This document shows positions 8,901 to 16,382 of a stretch of DNA of 64,000 bases, in pieces (position 1 is the stretch's first letter; the number at the start of each line of letters is the position of its first letter). The position numbers and the translations under genes were made by a program. Source of the stretch: Candidatus Undinarchaeales archaeon (GTDB lineage Archaea > SpSt-1190 > JASMDC01); NCBI GenBank assembly GCA_030753015.1, contig JASMDC010000012.1, forward strand, positions 28,734 to 92,733, given 5' to 3'. Under the pieces are notes generated by a model. It was not told the DNA's origin, did not search any database, and was given only the letters and a program-made list of their open reading frames with translations.

Positions 8901-9481
8901 TGGTGCGGCCGACCACGGTCATGAAAGTCCTGATAATCCTCACCACTTCACTGGCGCTCGCCGAGCCGGGATTCGCACGCGTCAACCTTAGCCATACCAC
9001 GGGAAAGGTCTGTCCCGGACAAAGGATATCCATGGCCGTGGACATAACGAACGAGCTCAACACGGCAGCATTGTTCACCGTGGACGTCAGGTTCTCACTG
9101 CCGGGCCGTTCGCTGCGCGTGAACGAGGTTGTGAACATCGGGACGGGCGAGAGCTACAGCTACCCGGTGACCGCCAAGCTCCACGCGGTGGATCCAGATA
9201 CTTATCCCTTCACGGTGACCGTGTCCACGGACATCACCAGGGGGGCCGAGGTCGTCGAGGGTACGTTGGACGTGGTCGCCTGCACGGACGAACCACCCGT
9301 GTCCGAACAACCTGCTGCCCCGGGCGGTAATAGCGGGGCCATCTCGGCCAGCCTTGTCGGACTTATCATGCTCCTACTGCTGGGCGTCGTTGTGCGCATG
9401 CGCCGGAACGTGAACCGGGCCGCCCAGACCCCTGTCTACCAGGGCTACTACAACCAGCCGGTCTATCGGCGGCCCTACTGA
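8897..9481 (+). CDS. Secreted beta-domain protein with C-terminal membrane anchor
   Basis: 194 residues from the ATG that overlaps the preceding stop (ATGA). An N-terminal signal helix (MKVLIILTTSLALAEPG) leads to an Ig/CARDB-like domain of about 90 residues (PGQRISMAVDITNELN and GESYSYPVTAKL). A Pro-rich linker, one transmembrane helix (SASLVGLIMLLLLGVVV) and a short cytoplasmic tail with Tyr/Gln/Pro (YQGYYNQPVYRRPY) follow. The coupling with the 1204-residue exoprotein suggests it anchors or stabilises that protein. It is convergent with the minus-strand gene that ends at the next base. Confidence 0.7.
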   Translation: MMVRPTTVMKVLIILTTSLALAEPGFARVNLSHTTGKVCPGQRISMAVDITNELNTAALFTVDVRFSLPGRSLRVNEVVNIGTGESYSYPVTAKLHAVDPDTYPFTVTVSTDITRGAEVVEGTLDVVACTDEPPVSEQPAAPGGNSGAISASLVGLIMLLLLGVVVRMRRNVNRAAQTPVYQGYYNQPVYRRPY

Positions 9482-10480
9482 TCATGACAAGGACGATGCA
9501 TCGCTTCCTTCCAGCGATTCAACGGTCTCCTCGAGTGCCTCTAGCGGATCCTTGCCCTTGATGCGCGCGACCCTATCCCTGAGACCCGCGATCTTCTTCT
9601 CGAACCGCCCCCGTTCCTCGATGTCGAAGGGGAAGAGGTCCTCCTCCGCCTCGTCAAGGCGCGCAAGAAGGCTGGGCTTGAGGGCAGGATCATGTTCCTT
9701 GATGTCCTTCTCGATGGCCTCGAGGAGCTTGGTCATGATGCGCGAGTTGGGCGTCTCGATATAGGTGCGCTTCTCGTGCTTGCGCTTGCGTGGCTGGTGC
9801 GGGCGGTGGGTCCGTGGCGGCATGTACACCATCCTGAGGTCGAACGTGCTAGAGAGCCGGGACATGAGGCCGATGATACGTCCCAGTCGCCGGTCCACCT
9901 CCTCAACGATATGGAAGCGCTTCCGGTTCACGGTAAGGGTGTCGGCGATGGACCGCAGGTCGTCCACGAGGCTCTCGGCGCGTGGGGGGTCCTGGCAGGT
10001 GCGGACCTGACGGTCGAACTTCGCGAGGTCGCGATCGACCCGCGCGAGGACCAATTCCTGAGTGGAAAGTTCGAGCGGGAGGTCGGCGGTATCGACCCCC
10101 ACCGAGGCCAACATGTTCAGGAGTCCTGTATGGACCTGCATGACCTCTTTCCGTGCTTCGGCGTTCTCCTCGCCGGTGAGCGAGCGCTCGATGTCATACA
10201 GGTCGCGAAGGAGCTCCCGGGCGAGGTCGACCTTCGGGATATAGCGCGCCGTGTCGATGCAACGCTCAAGGCGCTGCCTGATCTCTGGCGTTAGCACCGA
10301 TGCATTGAGCCGTACATCGGACCTGTCCTTCCTCTCAGTGGCGTGTTCCTTATCCGATCCGCTCTCGAGCGCATCGACACGTGAGAGGATGGCGTCCTGC
10401 TGCGAACCCATCCGCTCGAGCTGTAAGAACATCTCCTTCTGCTGGGCGAGCAGCTTCCGGAGTAGTTCGGTCTCCTCCAT
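9482..10480 (-). CDS. Coiled-coil protein of unknown function
   Basis: 332 residues starting at MEETELLRKLLAQQKEMFLQ. An in-frame extension upstream exists, but it crosses the promoter and part of the tRNA gene, so the ATG at 10480 is preferred. It sits 28 nt from the centre of the TTTTTTAAATA box, consistent with a leaderless mRNA. The sequence is nearly all charged helix, with a basic segment in the middle (THRPHQPRKRKHEKRT, about 230-245). It has no signal peptide or membrane segment, so it is probably cytoplasmic. No family recognised. Confidence 0.7.
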   Translation of the reverse strand: MEETELLRKLLAQQKEMFLQLERMGSQQDAILSRVDALESGSDKEHATERKDRSDVRLNASVLTPEIRQRLERCIDTARYIPKVDLARELLRDLYDIERSLTGEENAEARKEVMQVHTGLLNMLASVGVDTADLPLELSTQELVLARVDRDLAKFDRQVRTCQDPPRAESLVDDLRSIADTLTVNRKRFHIVEEVDRRLGRIIGLMSRLSSTFDLRMVYMPPRTHRPHQPRKRKHEKRTYIETPNSRIMTKLLEAIEKDIKEHDPALKPSLLARLDEAEEDLFPFDIEERGRFEKKIAGLRDRVARIKGKDPLEALEETVESLEGSDASSLS

Positions 10481-10502
10481 CGCATCGAGCCTTGAAGGGT
10501 AA

Positions 10503-10513
10503 TTTTTTAAATA
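10503..10513. promoter_or_regulatory. Shared TATA-like box for tRNA-Trp (+) and coiled-coil gene (-)
   Basis: TTTTTTAAATA is nearly symmetric. Rightward, a start about 26 nt downstream falls about 10 nt before the tRNA 5' end. Leftward, the ATG at 10480 is 28 nt from its centre. No second AT box lies between the two genes. Confidence 0.5.
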
Positions 10514-10544
10514 CCTCCCGCCAATCCAGAAAACACACTCTTGT

Positions 10545-10638
10545 GGGGACATAGTGTAGCTAGGCAGCACGGTGGGCTCCAGAATCCATTCACGGCTGTG
10601 GAAACCCGCAAACTAGGGTTCAAATCCCTATGTCCCCA
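10545..10638 (+). tRNA. trnW: tRNA-Trp (anticodon CCA) with a 21-nt intron
   Basis: The acceptor stem GGGGACA/TGTCCCC (10545-10551/10631-10637) is followed by discriminator A. The D stem is GTGT/GCAC, the anticodon stem GTGGG/CCCGC, and the T arm TAGGG-TTCAAAT-CCCTA. The anticodon C79-C80-A81 (10579-10581) sits in loop CTCCAG|A. Removing 10583-10603 gives a 73-nt mature tRNA. TCCA (10578-10581) can pair with TGGA (10599-10602), giving the 4-bp central helix of a bulge-helix-bulge splice motif at the canonical 37/38 site. CCA is not encoded. The intron is much shorter than the box C/D-containing tRNA-Trp introns known from many Euryarchaeota. Confidence 0.93.
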
Positions 10639-10697
10639 CTCCTTCACCCTTCCCTGTCCGAACACTTTTTAACGCTTCAGGCTTTCGTCCAGCGCCC

Positions 10698-11282
10698 ATG
10701 TCCATCGAGGAGGAGTTCGGTGTCAAGATCGTCGCCGAGAGCGCGATGTGCCCCATCTGCGGCAAGGATACCGTTGTGGTCTCCAAGCGCGAGCACATGG
10801 GCGGGGATCTCGAGGGCGTGACGGAGATCTTCAACCAGTGCCGCTCGTGCTCGTATTGCGCCTCCGATGTGTTCCCTTCAGCAGGAGGTGAGCCAAAACG
10901 CTATACTTTCCGCGTGCGTTCCAGCAAGGACCTGGATGTACGGATCGTGAAGTCCTCCACCGCGACCGTGCACATCCCCGAGCTCGGCGTTGATATCGAG
11001 CCCGGACCCGCGTCCAAGGGATATATCACAAACGTGCAGGGCGTGCTCGAGCGAGTGAAGGACGCGATACACATGGCCCGGTCCTGGGAGACGACGGACG
11101 AGGGAAAGGCGCGCTGTGACGAGAAGCTCGCCTCCATCGATGCCATAATCGATGGGAACTCCTTTACACCCTTTCGTCTAATTCTCGAGGACATATTCGG
11201 TAACTGCATCATCATCGCGAAGCAGGCCAAGGCCGCGGCCCTCTCACCTGAAGAGGTCGATCGGATAGTCACACGGGGATAG
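10698..11282 (+). CDS. ZPR1-type zinc-finger protein
   Basis: 194 residues. The N-terminal zinc finger has CPICGKDT (18-25) and CRSCSYC (48-54), followed by the ZPR1 signature region with PKRYTFRVRSSKDLDVRIVK and IPELGVDIEPGP, and the helical tail. Archaeal ZPR1 homologues have a single ZPR1 module, which fits this length; in eukaryotes ZPR1 binds translation factor eEF1A. The ATG lies 27 nt after the A residues of an ACTTTTTAAC box (10664-10672), so the transcript is probably leaderless. Confidence 0.9.
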   Translation: MSIEEEFGVKIVAESAMCPICGKDTVVVSKREHMGGDLEGVTEIFNQCRSCSYCASDVFPSAGGEPKRYTFRVRSSKDLDVRIVKSSTATVHIPELGVDIEPGPASKGYITNVQGVLERVKDAIHMARSWETTDEGKARCDEKLASIDAIIDGNSFTPFRLILEDIFGNCIIIAKQAKAAALSPEEVDRIVTRG

Positions 11283-11292
11283 AGAAAGGGTG

Positions 11293-11319
11293 GGCGCCCG
11301 GCCTCTTGTGGACCGGGCG
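11293..11319. terminator. Hairpin between converging zpr1 and rubrerythrin genes
   Basis: GCGCCCGG (11293-11300) pairs with CCGGGCGC (11312-11319) around an 11-nt loop, just after the ZPR1 stop and before the rubrerythrin stop. It could end transcripts from both sides. There is no clear T-run. Confidence 0.45.
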
Positions 11320-11335
11320 CACACAGAAGGGCGTC

Positions 11336-11911
11336 TCACCAGTTCTCGGCAAGGAGCTGGAAGTGTTCCTGACCATGGGCGCAGGCGGGGCATTCCGCGG
11401 GGGCCTCGGGCCCCTCGTGGACGTATCCGCAGTTGTCGCACTTCCACTTCACCGACCGGTCCTTCTTGAACACGGTGCCGTTCTCGATGTTCGCAAGGAG
11501 GCCGAGGTAGCGCTTCTCATGCTGCTTCTCGGCGACGGCGATGGACCGCATGACCGCAGCGATCTCTGGGAAGCCCTCCTCGTCAGCGATGTCGGCGAAC
11601 CCCGGGTACATGGTGGTGTGCTCGAAATTCTCGCCGGCAGCGGAGGCCTTGAGGTTCTCGGCGGTCGAGCCGATGATACCTGCAGGGAAAGCCCCGGTGA
11701 TCTCGACCTCGCCTCCCTTGAGGAACTCGAAGAGCTTCTTCGCATGCTCCCTCTCATTGTCGGCCGTCTCCAGGAAGACGTTCTGGATCTGGACGAAGCC
11801 GTCCTTCTTGGCCTTGGAGGCAAAGAAACCGTAGCGGTTCCGTGCCTGGGACTCTCCAGCGAACGCTGTGAGTATGTTCTTTTCGGTCTTTGTTCCTTTC
11901 AGTTCAGGCAT
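11336..11911 (-). CDS. rbr: Rubrerythrin
   Basis: 191 residues starting [14 protein letters not shown], with AGGTGA seven bases before the ATG. The N-terminal four-helix diiron domain shows [12 protein letters not shown], the EREHAKKL motif and [10 protein letters not shown]. The C-terminal rubredoxin-like domain shows [10 protein letters not shown] and [11 protein letters not shown]. Rubrerythrins reduce hydrogen peroxide with electrons from rubredoxin or NADH-linked donors, and a rubredoxin gene occurs in the divergent arm. It is the last gene of the minus arm of the redox island, 39 nt after the superoxide reductase gene, whose product makes the peroxide that rubrerythrin removes. Confidence 0.96.
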   Translation of the reverse strand: MPELKGTKTEKNILTAFAGESQARNRYGFFASKAKKDGFVQIQNVFLETADNEREHAKKLFEFLKGGEVEITGAFPAGIIGSTAENLKASAAGENFEHTTMYPGFADIADEEGFPEIAAVMRSIAVAEKQHEKRYLGLLANIENGTVFKKDRSVKWKCDNCGYVHEGPEAPAECPACAHGQEHFQLLAENW

Positions 11912-11950
11912 TTTCAATTCACCTTCTCAGACAGAGTTATGGTCATCACT

Positions 11951-12340
11951 TCAGACCTTCGCCGACCATAGGCCGTGGACAGTACAGTACTCCCTGACCA
12001 GAAAGACCTTCTCGGCGGTACAGTTGCAGAAAAGGGCCTCAGGTGCCTGCCCCGGTTTCAGGAACGCTTTGTGCGTACCCGTGTCCGTGACTAGCTCGAT
12101 CATTTCGATGTAGTGCTCAGCCTCCATCGGATGTGCCACAGAGCCCACGGTCACCTTGAGTCCGGTATCTGTATCCTGCACTACGGGCACATGCTTCTCC
12201 TTGCCCTGGTCTTCGTTCTTTCCGGGAAGCAGTGTCATCCGCTGGCCGCAGCACACAAGCTCGGCGCCACCTCCGTGGATCAGCTCAACGATGTTCCCGC
12301 AAAACTCGCACTCATACACTTCCAATCGGTTCGTCGTCAT
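11951..12340 (-). CDS. dfx: Desulfoferrodoxin (superoxide reductase), two-iron type
   Basis: 129 residues. The N-terminal desulforedoxin-like domain has CEFC (11-14) and LVCCGQRM, the four Cys for the FeS4 centre. The C-terminal neelaredoxin domain has EKHVPVV, VGSVAHPMEAEHYIEMIEL and CTVHGLW, which supply the His4Cys iron site that reduces superoxide to peroxide without releasing oxygen. AGGTGATT precedes the ATG. It lies between iscU and rubrerythrin genes in the same direction, so superoxide removal, peroxide removal and Fe-S assembly appear co-transcribed. Confidence 0.96.
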   Translation of the reverse strand: MTTNRLEVYECEFCGNIVELIHGGGAELVCCGQRMTLLPGKNEDQGKEKHVPVVQDTDTGLKVTVGSVAHPMEAEHYIEMIELVTDTGTHKAFLKPGQAPEALFCNCTAEKVFLVREYCTVHGLWSAKV

Positions 12341-12361
12341 AGAAAATCACCTTTTTCATCT

Positions 12362-12826
12362 TCAAGCTTTATTATCAGTACCCGCCGGAGGGTGGGGCGT
12401 ATCACAGCTATCACAATCATGGTCGCAGCTAGCGTGCACGGTGTGTTCTCCATTCCGTGCCCTGTAGTCCTTGATGGCCGCGTGCAGGGCATCGGCGGCG
12501 AGGTTCGAGCAGTGCATCTTCTTGGGCGGGAGCCCGTCCAGTTCGTCCGCCACGTCCTGACGCGTGATCTTCATGGCCTCGTCCACGTGCATGCCCATGG
12601 CCAGCTCGGTGACCATGCTGCTCGTGGCGATGGCAGAACCGCACCCGAATGTCCGGAACTTGATCTCGGAAATGATGTCTTCCTTGACGTTGATGAAGAT
12701 CTCCATGAGGTCGCCGCAGACAGGATTACCTACCTTCCCGTAGCCGTCAGCTTCCTCGATGACGCCGACGTTGCGGGGATTCATGAAGTGCTCCATCACC
12801 TTCTTGCTGTAGCCGATTTGTGTCAT
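12362..12826 (-). CDS. iscU: IscU/NifU-like Fe-S cluster assembly scaffold
   Basis: 154 residues. The three scaffold cysteines are present: NPVCGD (Cys37, with the conserved Asp39), FGCGSAIA (Cys62) and MHCSNLA (Cys106). Beyond the usual length there is a short tail with three more cysteines (CDHDCDSC, 134-141), which is unusual and could bind a metal. GGTGGTCAC precedes the ATG. It lies 12 nt after the IscS-like gene, the usual partner order, though that IscS has lost its PLP lysine. The role is to build and hand on Fe-S clusters in the cytoplasm. Confidence 0.95.
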   Translation of the reverse strand: MTQIGYSKKVMEHFMNPRNVGVIEEADGYGKVGNPVCGDLMEIFINVKEDIISEIKFRTFGCGSAIATSSMVTELAMGMHVDEAMKITRQDVADELDGLPPKKMHCSNLAADALHAAIKDYRARNGEHTVHASCDHDCDSCDTPHPPAGTDNKA

Positions 12827-12838
12827 GTGACCACCTTC

Positions 12839-13990
12839 TCATAATGGGGATAGGTTTCTTAACCTTTCGACTGTGCCCCGGGCGGCGTCGACCACCGCGG
12901 GCACCTGGGCCATTGTGTTTGACCGTCCGAGGGTGAGCACCATGGACCCATGTGCCTGCTCATGCTTGAGCCCTATAGCGAGGAGTACATGGGACGCCTC
13001 CAGCGTGCGCGAGGTGCAGGCCGAGCCGGTGGCCATGGCGATACCGTACATGTCCATGCTCAGCAGGATGCTCTCGCCTTCGATCCGGCCGAACCGGAAA
13101 CTGGCGTGATGGGGTAATCGTCGCTCGGGATGACCGGTAAGATGGGAGTCCTCGATAGCGAGGATGCCTTTGACAAGCGCGTCCCTGACACCCTGCAACC
13201 GATTGCTCTCTTTGGCCATCTCGTCCCGGGCCAGACGGGCCGCTTCTCCCATCCCCGCGATGGCGAACACGTTCTCGGTACCCGAGCGAAGACCCTGCTC
13301 CTGGCCGCCGCCGGGGAGCACCGTCTGGAGCTTCACACCGGGAGCAACATAGAGGGCGCCGGCACCGGGCGGCCCCCCCATTGCATTCCCGGAGAGGGTG
13401 AGCAGGTCGATACCGTCCCGCTGGACATCGATGGGGATGCGCCCCGCCGTTGCGGTGGCGTCCACATGAAGGTATCTGCCCTTCTCATGGACTATCGTGG
13501 ACACTTCCTTGATGGGTTCGATGGTGCCGATCTCGTTGTTGGCGTACATGACCGAGGTCACAACGGTGGCATCGGTCAACAGCCCCTCCAGCGCCCCGAG
13601 GTCGATGAGCCCCCTCCCGTCCACCGGAGCGAGGGCCAACTCGAAACCATGCTTAGCGAGGTCCTTCATTGGATTGAGCACGGAGATGTGCTCGATGGCG
13701 CTGGCCACCACGGCCTTTCCCTTGCCCATATTCCGGATAGCGGTACCCCTTACGGCGAGATTGTTCGCCTCAGTGGCGCCGCTCGTGAAGATGAGCTTGC
13801 CCTTCTCATCGGCATTGATAAGAGCGGCAAGCCGTTCCCGAGCGTCCTCCACCGCTTGCTTGGTACCGAGACCGTCCGAGTGCAGAGATGATGGATTCCC
13901 GACGTCCTCTACGAGGTACCTCTGGGCAAAGGCGAGGACCCGCGGGTCCACTGGTGTCGCCGAGCCATGGTCCAAGTAGATTCGGTCCAT
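12839..13990 (-). CDS. iscS: IscS/NifS-like cysteine desulfurase homologue lacking the PLP lysine
   Basis: 383 residues from ATG 13990 (MDRIYLDHGSATPVD); a GTG at 14014 is an alternative. The fold motifs are clear: TSGATEANNLAV, the His of SAIEH, MYANNEIGTIEPI, GGGQEQGLRSGTENV and the sulfur-carrier Cys in GSACTSRTLEASH. However, the segment that normally reads SxHKxxGPKG reads SGNAMGGPPG: the PLP-binding Lys is Ala (codon GCA, 13382-13384) and the preceding His is Asn. The normal DATQ is DATA. PLP chemistry is therefore unlikely. A. fulgidus IscS is known to have Asp at this Lys position. The protein may act as an IscU partner supplying a Cys ligand where free sulfide is available. Confidence 0.93.
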   Translation of the reverse strand: MDRIYLDHGSATPVDPRVLAFAQRYLVEDVGNPSSLHSDGLGTKQAVEDARERLAALINADEKGKLIFTSGATEANNLAVRGTAIRNMGKGKAVVASAIEHISVLNPMKDLAKHGFELALAPVDGRGLIDLGALEGLLTDATVVTSVMYANNEIGTIEPIKEVSTIVHEKGRYLHVDATATAGRIPIDVQRDGIDLLTLSGNAMGGPPGAGALYVAPGVKLQTVLPGGGQEQGLRSGTENVFAIAGMGEAARLARDEMAKESNRLQGVRDALVKGILAIEDSHLTGHPERRLPHHASFRFGRIEGESILLSMDMYGIAMATGSACTSRTLEASHVLLAIGLKHEQAHGSMVLTLGRSNTMAQVPAVVDAARGTVERLRNLSPL

Positions 13991-14004
13991 CTCCATCTCT
14001 CCGA

Positions 14005-14367
14005 TCAGAACCACATGGCCGCGTTAGCGTCCAGGGCGAGGTCATTGAGGGTGGCGGCTCCGACGATCTTGACGCCGTCCCGCAGCTCAACCTTCTCCCA
14101 GCCGAGCATCCGCTTTGAGGCTTCGCACACGTAAACGGGGATTCCCATCTCGACGGTCTTCTGGAGCATCTCGCCCACGCTGGGGAAGTCGCCGAGCTTG
14201 ATCTTCTCGGCCTCTCCCGGCCGCAACACCTTTAACGCCATCCCGAGGTAGTACACAATAGGTTCAAGGTCCATGGCCTTTGCCGTCTGTGCAAGGACCA
14301 GGGGTGAGTACTGCCGCTCGGGCGCATCGCTCGTCTGGACATAGAGGATCGATTTTTCGTTCTTCAT
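14005..14367 (-). CDS. DsrE/DsrF-like sulfur-relay family protein
   Basis: 120 residues with the small alpha/beta DsrE fold: ILYVQTSDAPERQYSPLVLAQTAKAM at the N-terminus, a GMALKVL helix, and the conserved Cys in GIPVYVCEASKRML (about 81). Family members carry persulfide sulfur or are of unknown function. It is the first gene of the minus arm, with AAGGAGATC before the ATG and a promoter shared with the divergent PerR-type regulator. Its stop overlaps the start region of the IscS-like gene. Together with TusA at the far end of the other arm it suggests a sulfur-relay theme. Confidence 0.8.
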   Translation of the reverse strand: MKNEKSILYVQTSDAPERQYSPLVLAQTAKAMDLEPIVYYLGMALKVLRPGEAEKIKLGDFPSVGEMLQKTVEMGIPVYVCEASKRMLGWEKVELRDGVKIVGAATLNDLALDANAAMWF

Positions 14368-14421
14368 CGTTCCGATCTCCTTGGAGGTCTAATCCGCCAA
14401 TAGTATTATGTACGGGATAAC

Positions 14422-14429
14422 TATAAATA
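14422..14429. promoter_or_regulatory. TATAAATA box between divergent redox operons
   Basis: TATAAATA lies 71 nt before the regulator ATG at 14493. On the minus strand it reads TATTTATA, about 55 nt before the DsrE-like start. It could place start sites near 14451 (plus) and near 14398 (minus), so it may serve both arms. Confidence 0.5.
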
Positions 14430-14433
14430 CTTT

Positions 14434-14450
14434 ATTGTACTAATTACAAT
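14434..14450. promoter_or_regulatory. 17-bp palindrome ATTGTACTAATTACAAT, candidate PerR/Fur-type operator
   Basis: Seven of the eight base pairs of the dyad match (arms ATTGTA and TACAAT). It is five bases downstream of the TATAAATA box, overlapping the expected start site of the regulator operon and lying just upstream of the minus-strand promoter. A 15-19 bp AT-rich dyad in this place is typical of autoregulating Fur/PerR proteins. No binding data; the link is inferred from position and symmetry. Confidence 0.6.
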
Positions 14451-14492
14451 GTAGTAATCATAACAAATCATGTTATTGGAGTGCACGAAATC

Positions 14493-14924
14493 ATGGCCGA
14501 TGATGCGATCGAACGCGGAGTGAAGCTTCTCAGGGACCATGGATTGAAGGTGACGCCCCAGAGGCTCGTGATCCTTCGATACCTTGAGAAATATCGTAAT
14601 CACCCTAATGCGGACGAGATCTACAATGCCCTGAAGTCACGGAATCCCTCGCTCTCGAAGACGACCGTCTACAATACACTTGAGACTATGCATAAGCAAA
14701 GGCTCGTCGATGTACTGACTATATCTGAGTCCGAACGCAGGTACGACCTTAGACGAGAGTCCCACCATCACTTCATGTGTCAGGAATGCGGGCGGATCCT
14801 CGACATAGAGATCGCATGCCCGAACTGTCACCGGATCATAAACGGAGAGCACCGGGTCGACGAGGTCCACGGTTACTTCAAAGGAATCTGCAGCGAGTGC
14901 CTGACCAAGGAAGATAAACTATGA
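14493..14924 (+). CDS. Fur family regulator, PerR-like
   Basis: 143 residues from ATG 14493, with TTGGAGTG about ten bases upstream; a GTG at 14481 is an alternative start. The N-terminal winged helix has GLKVTPQRLVILRYLEKY, HPNADEIYNALK and LSKTTVYNTLETM. The dimer/metal domain has HHHFMCQECGRILDIE, the second pair CPNC, and CSEC near the end, giving CxxC pairs for structural zinc. Regulatory metal ligands cannot be assigned by eye, so PerR versus Fur is inferred from the neighbours, all peroxide/superoxide defence genes. It overlaps the flavodiiron gene by four bases and heads the plus arm. Confidence 0.9.
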   Translation: MADDAIERGVKLLRDHGLKVTPQRLVILRYLEKYRNHPNADEIYNALKSRNPSLSKTTVYNTLETMHKQRLVDVLTISESERRYDLRRESHHHFMCQECGRILDIEIACPNCHRIINGEHRVDEVHGYFKGICSECLTKEDKL

Positions 14925-16117
14925 GTGAGAGATGGACCATGGAGACCACCGAGATCAAACCGGGCGTGTACTGGGTCGGTGCCATCGACTGGGACGTCAG
15001 GAACTTCCACGGGTACCTGACCCAACGGGGGACCACATACAACGCCTACCTCATCATTGATGAGAAGGTCGTGCTGGTTGACACGGTCAAGGCACACCTG
15101 GCCGATGAGATGCTCGCGCGTATCCGTGCGATCATCGATCCCGCAAAGATCGACTACATAGTCTCTAATCACGTAGAGATGGATCACTCCGGCTCCATCT
15201 CTGCAGTCCTCGAGCACGCTCCGAGCGCGAAGGTCATCACCTCTACCATGGGCGCCAAAGGTCTCAAGCGCCACTACAAGGCGGACTGGGACCTCCAGGT
15301 GGTCAAGAGCGGCGACACCCTGTCCATCGGCAAGCGGACACTGGCATTCGTCCACGTCCCCATGGTCCACTGGCCCGACTCCATGGTCACCTACATCCAC
15401 GAGGACCGTCTCCTGCTCCCCAACGACGGGTTCGGCCAGCATATAGCTTCCTCTGAGCGGTTCGACGACGAGCTCGACTGGGGCATCCTGCGGGAGGAGG
15501 CCGCCAAGTACTACGCGAACATAATCCTCCCCTTCGGCGCGAACGTCCAGAAGGCCATGGAGTCTCTTGGCGGCCTCGATATCGACATGATCGCTCCAAG
15601 TCATGGCATCATCTGGCGCTCGCATATCCCTGACATCCTGGCAGAGTATCAGAAATGGTCGACCTATGCCACCGAGACATGCGCGGTCATCGTCTACGAC
15701 TCCATGTGGGGCTCGACCCAGAAGATGGCGCACGCTCTCGGGGACGGGCTGCGCGAGACCGGCGTACATGTCCACCACCACAATCTCAAGCACACCCACA
15801 TCTCCGATGTGATGACCGACGTCCTCACGGCCCGACTGGTCTGCATCGGCTCACCCACGTTGAACAATGGTATACTCCCGACGGTGGGGGCGTTCCTCAC
15901 CTATGTAAAGGGCCTCCGCCCTGAGAAACGGTTCGGGTTCGCCTTCGGCTCCTATGGCTGGGGCGGACAGGCCGTCAAGGAGATCGAGACCGTCATGGAC
16001 GGGCTCAAATGGGAGCGGCCCGAGGACGGGGTTCGTATCACGTACATCCCGGACGAGGATGAGCTCGACGCGGTGCGGGAGACCGGCCGGGCCCTCGGGA
16101 AACAAATAAGAGACTGA
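14921..16117 (+). CDS. fprA: Flavodiiron protein (A-type flavoprotein, FprA family)
   Basis: 398 residues. The N-terminal metallo-beta-lactamase-like diiron domain contains HVEMDH (84-89, the H-x-E-x-D-H motif) and further His and Asp ligands around MVHWPDSM. The C-terminal flavodoxin domain starts near 253 (CAVIVYDSMWGSTQKMAHAL) and includes GSPTLNNGILPTV and FGSYGWGGQA for FMN. These enzymes reduce oxygen to water (in methanogens with F420H2) or NO to N2O. Its ATG overlaps the regulator stop. Electron input could come from the rubredoxin or the thioredoxin-reductase-like protein of the same operon. Confidence 0.96.
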   Translation: MSERWTMETTEIKPGVYWVGAIDWDVRNFHGYLTQRGTTYNAYLIIDEKVVLVDTVKAHLADEMLARIRAIIDPAKIDYIVSNHVEMDHSGSISAVLEHAPSAKVITSTMGAKGLKRHYKADWDLQVVKSGDTLSIGKRTLAFVHVPMVHWPDSMVTYIHEDRLLLPNDGFGQHIASSERFDDELDWGILREEAAKYYANIILPFGANVQKAMESLGGLDIDMIAPSHGIIWRSHIPDILAEYQKWSTYATETCAVIVYDSMWGSTQKMAHALGDGLRETGVHVHHHNLKHTHISDVMTDVLTARLVCIGSPTLNNGILPTVGAFLTYVKGLRPEKRFGFAFGSYGWGGQAVKEIETVMDGLKWERPEDGVRITYIPDEDELDAVRETGRALGKQIRD

Positions 16118-16145
16118 TGTAAGATAATGAAAAGGAGGAATCGAC

Positions 16146-16382
16146 ATGGCAGACATAACCGTATACTCAACGCCAACCTGCCCCTATTGCAAGATGGTCA
16201 AGGCGTTCCTGAACGAGAAAGGGGTCGAGTTCAAGGACATTGACGTATCGACCGATCGCGATGCGGGCAAGACGATGATCGAGAAGTCCGGCCAGATGGG
16301 TGTACCCCAGATCGAGATCAACGACAAGATCATCGTGGGGTTCAACAAGGAAGCGCTAGAGAGGGAACTTGAGAGTGTATGA
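16146..16382 (+). CDS. Glutaredoxin-like thiol-disulfide protein
   Basis: 78 residues with CPYC (12-15) in STPTCPYCKMVKAFL, the cis-Pro in MGVPQIEI and the GFNKEAL end, which is the classic short glutaredoxin/NrdH-like fold. AAAGGAGGAATCGAC precedes the ATG. It overlaps the thioredoxin-reductase-like gene that follows, so the two probably form a disulfide-reducing pair, as known for archaeal Grx-like/TrxR systems. The redox partner is inferred from the gene order. Confidence 0.93.
   Translation: MADITVYSTPTCPYCKMVKAFLNEKGVEFKDIDVSTDRDAGKTMIEKSGQMGVPQIEINDKIIVGFNKEALERELESV

Noticed and set aside
9482-10570. Start of the coiled-coil gene at 10570
   Set aside because: It would run through the promoter box and into the tRNA-Trp gene; ATG 10480 fits the leaderless spacing.
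13374-13380. Seven-G run in the IscS-like gene as a sequencing frameshift causing the loss of the PLP lysine
   Set aside because: Conserved IscS motifs continue in the same frame on both sides, and the changed NA codons are outside the run.
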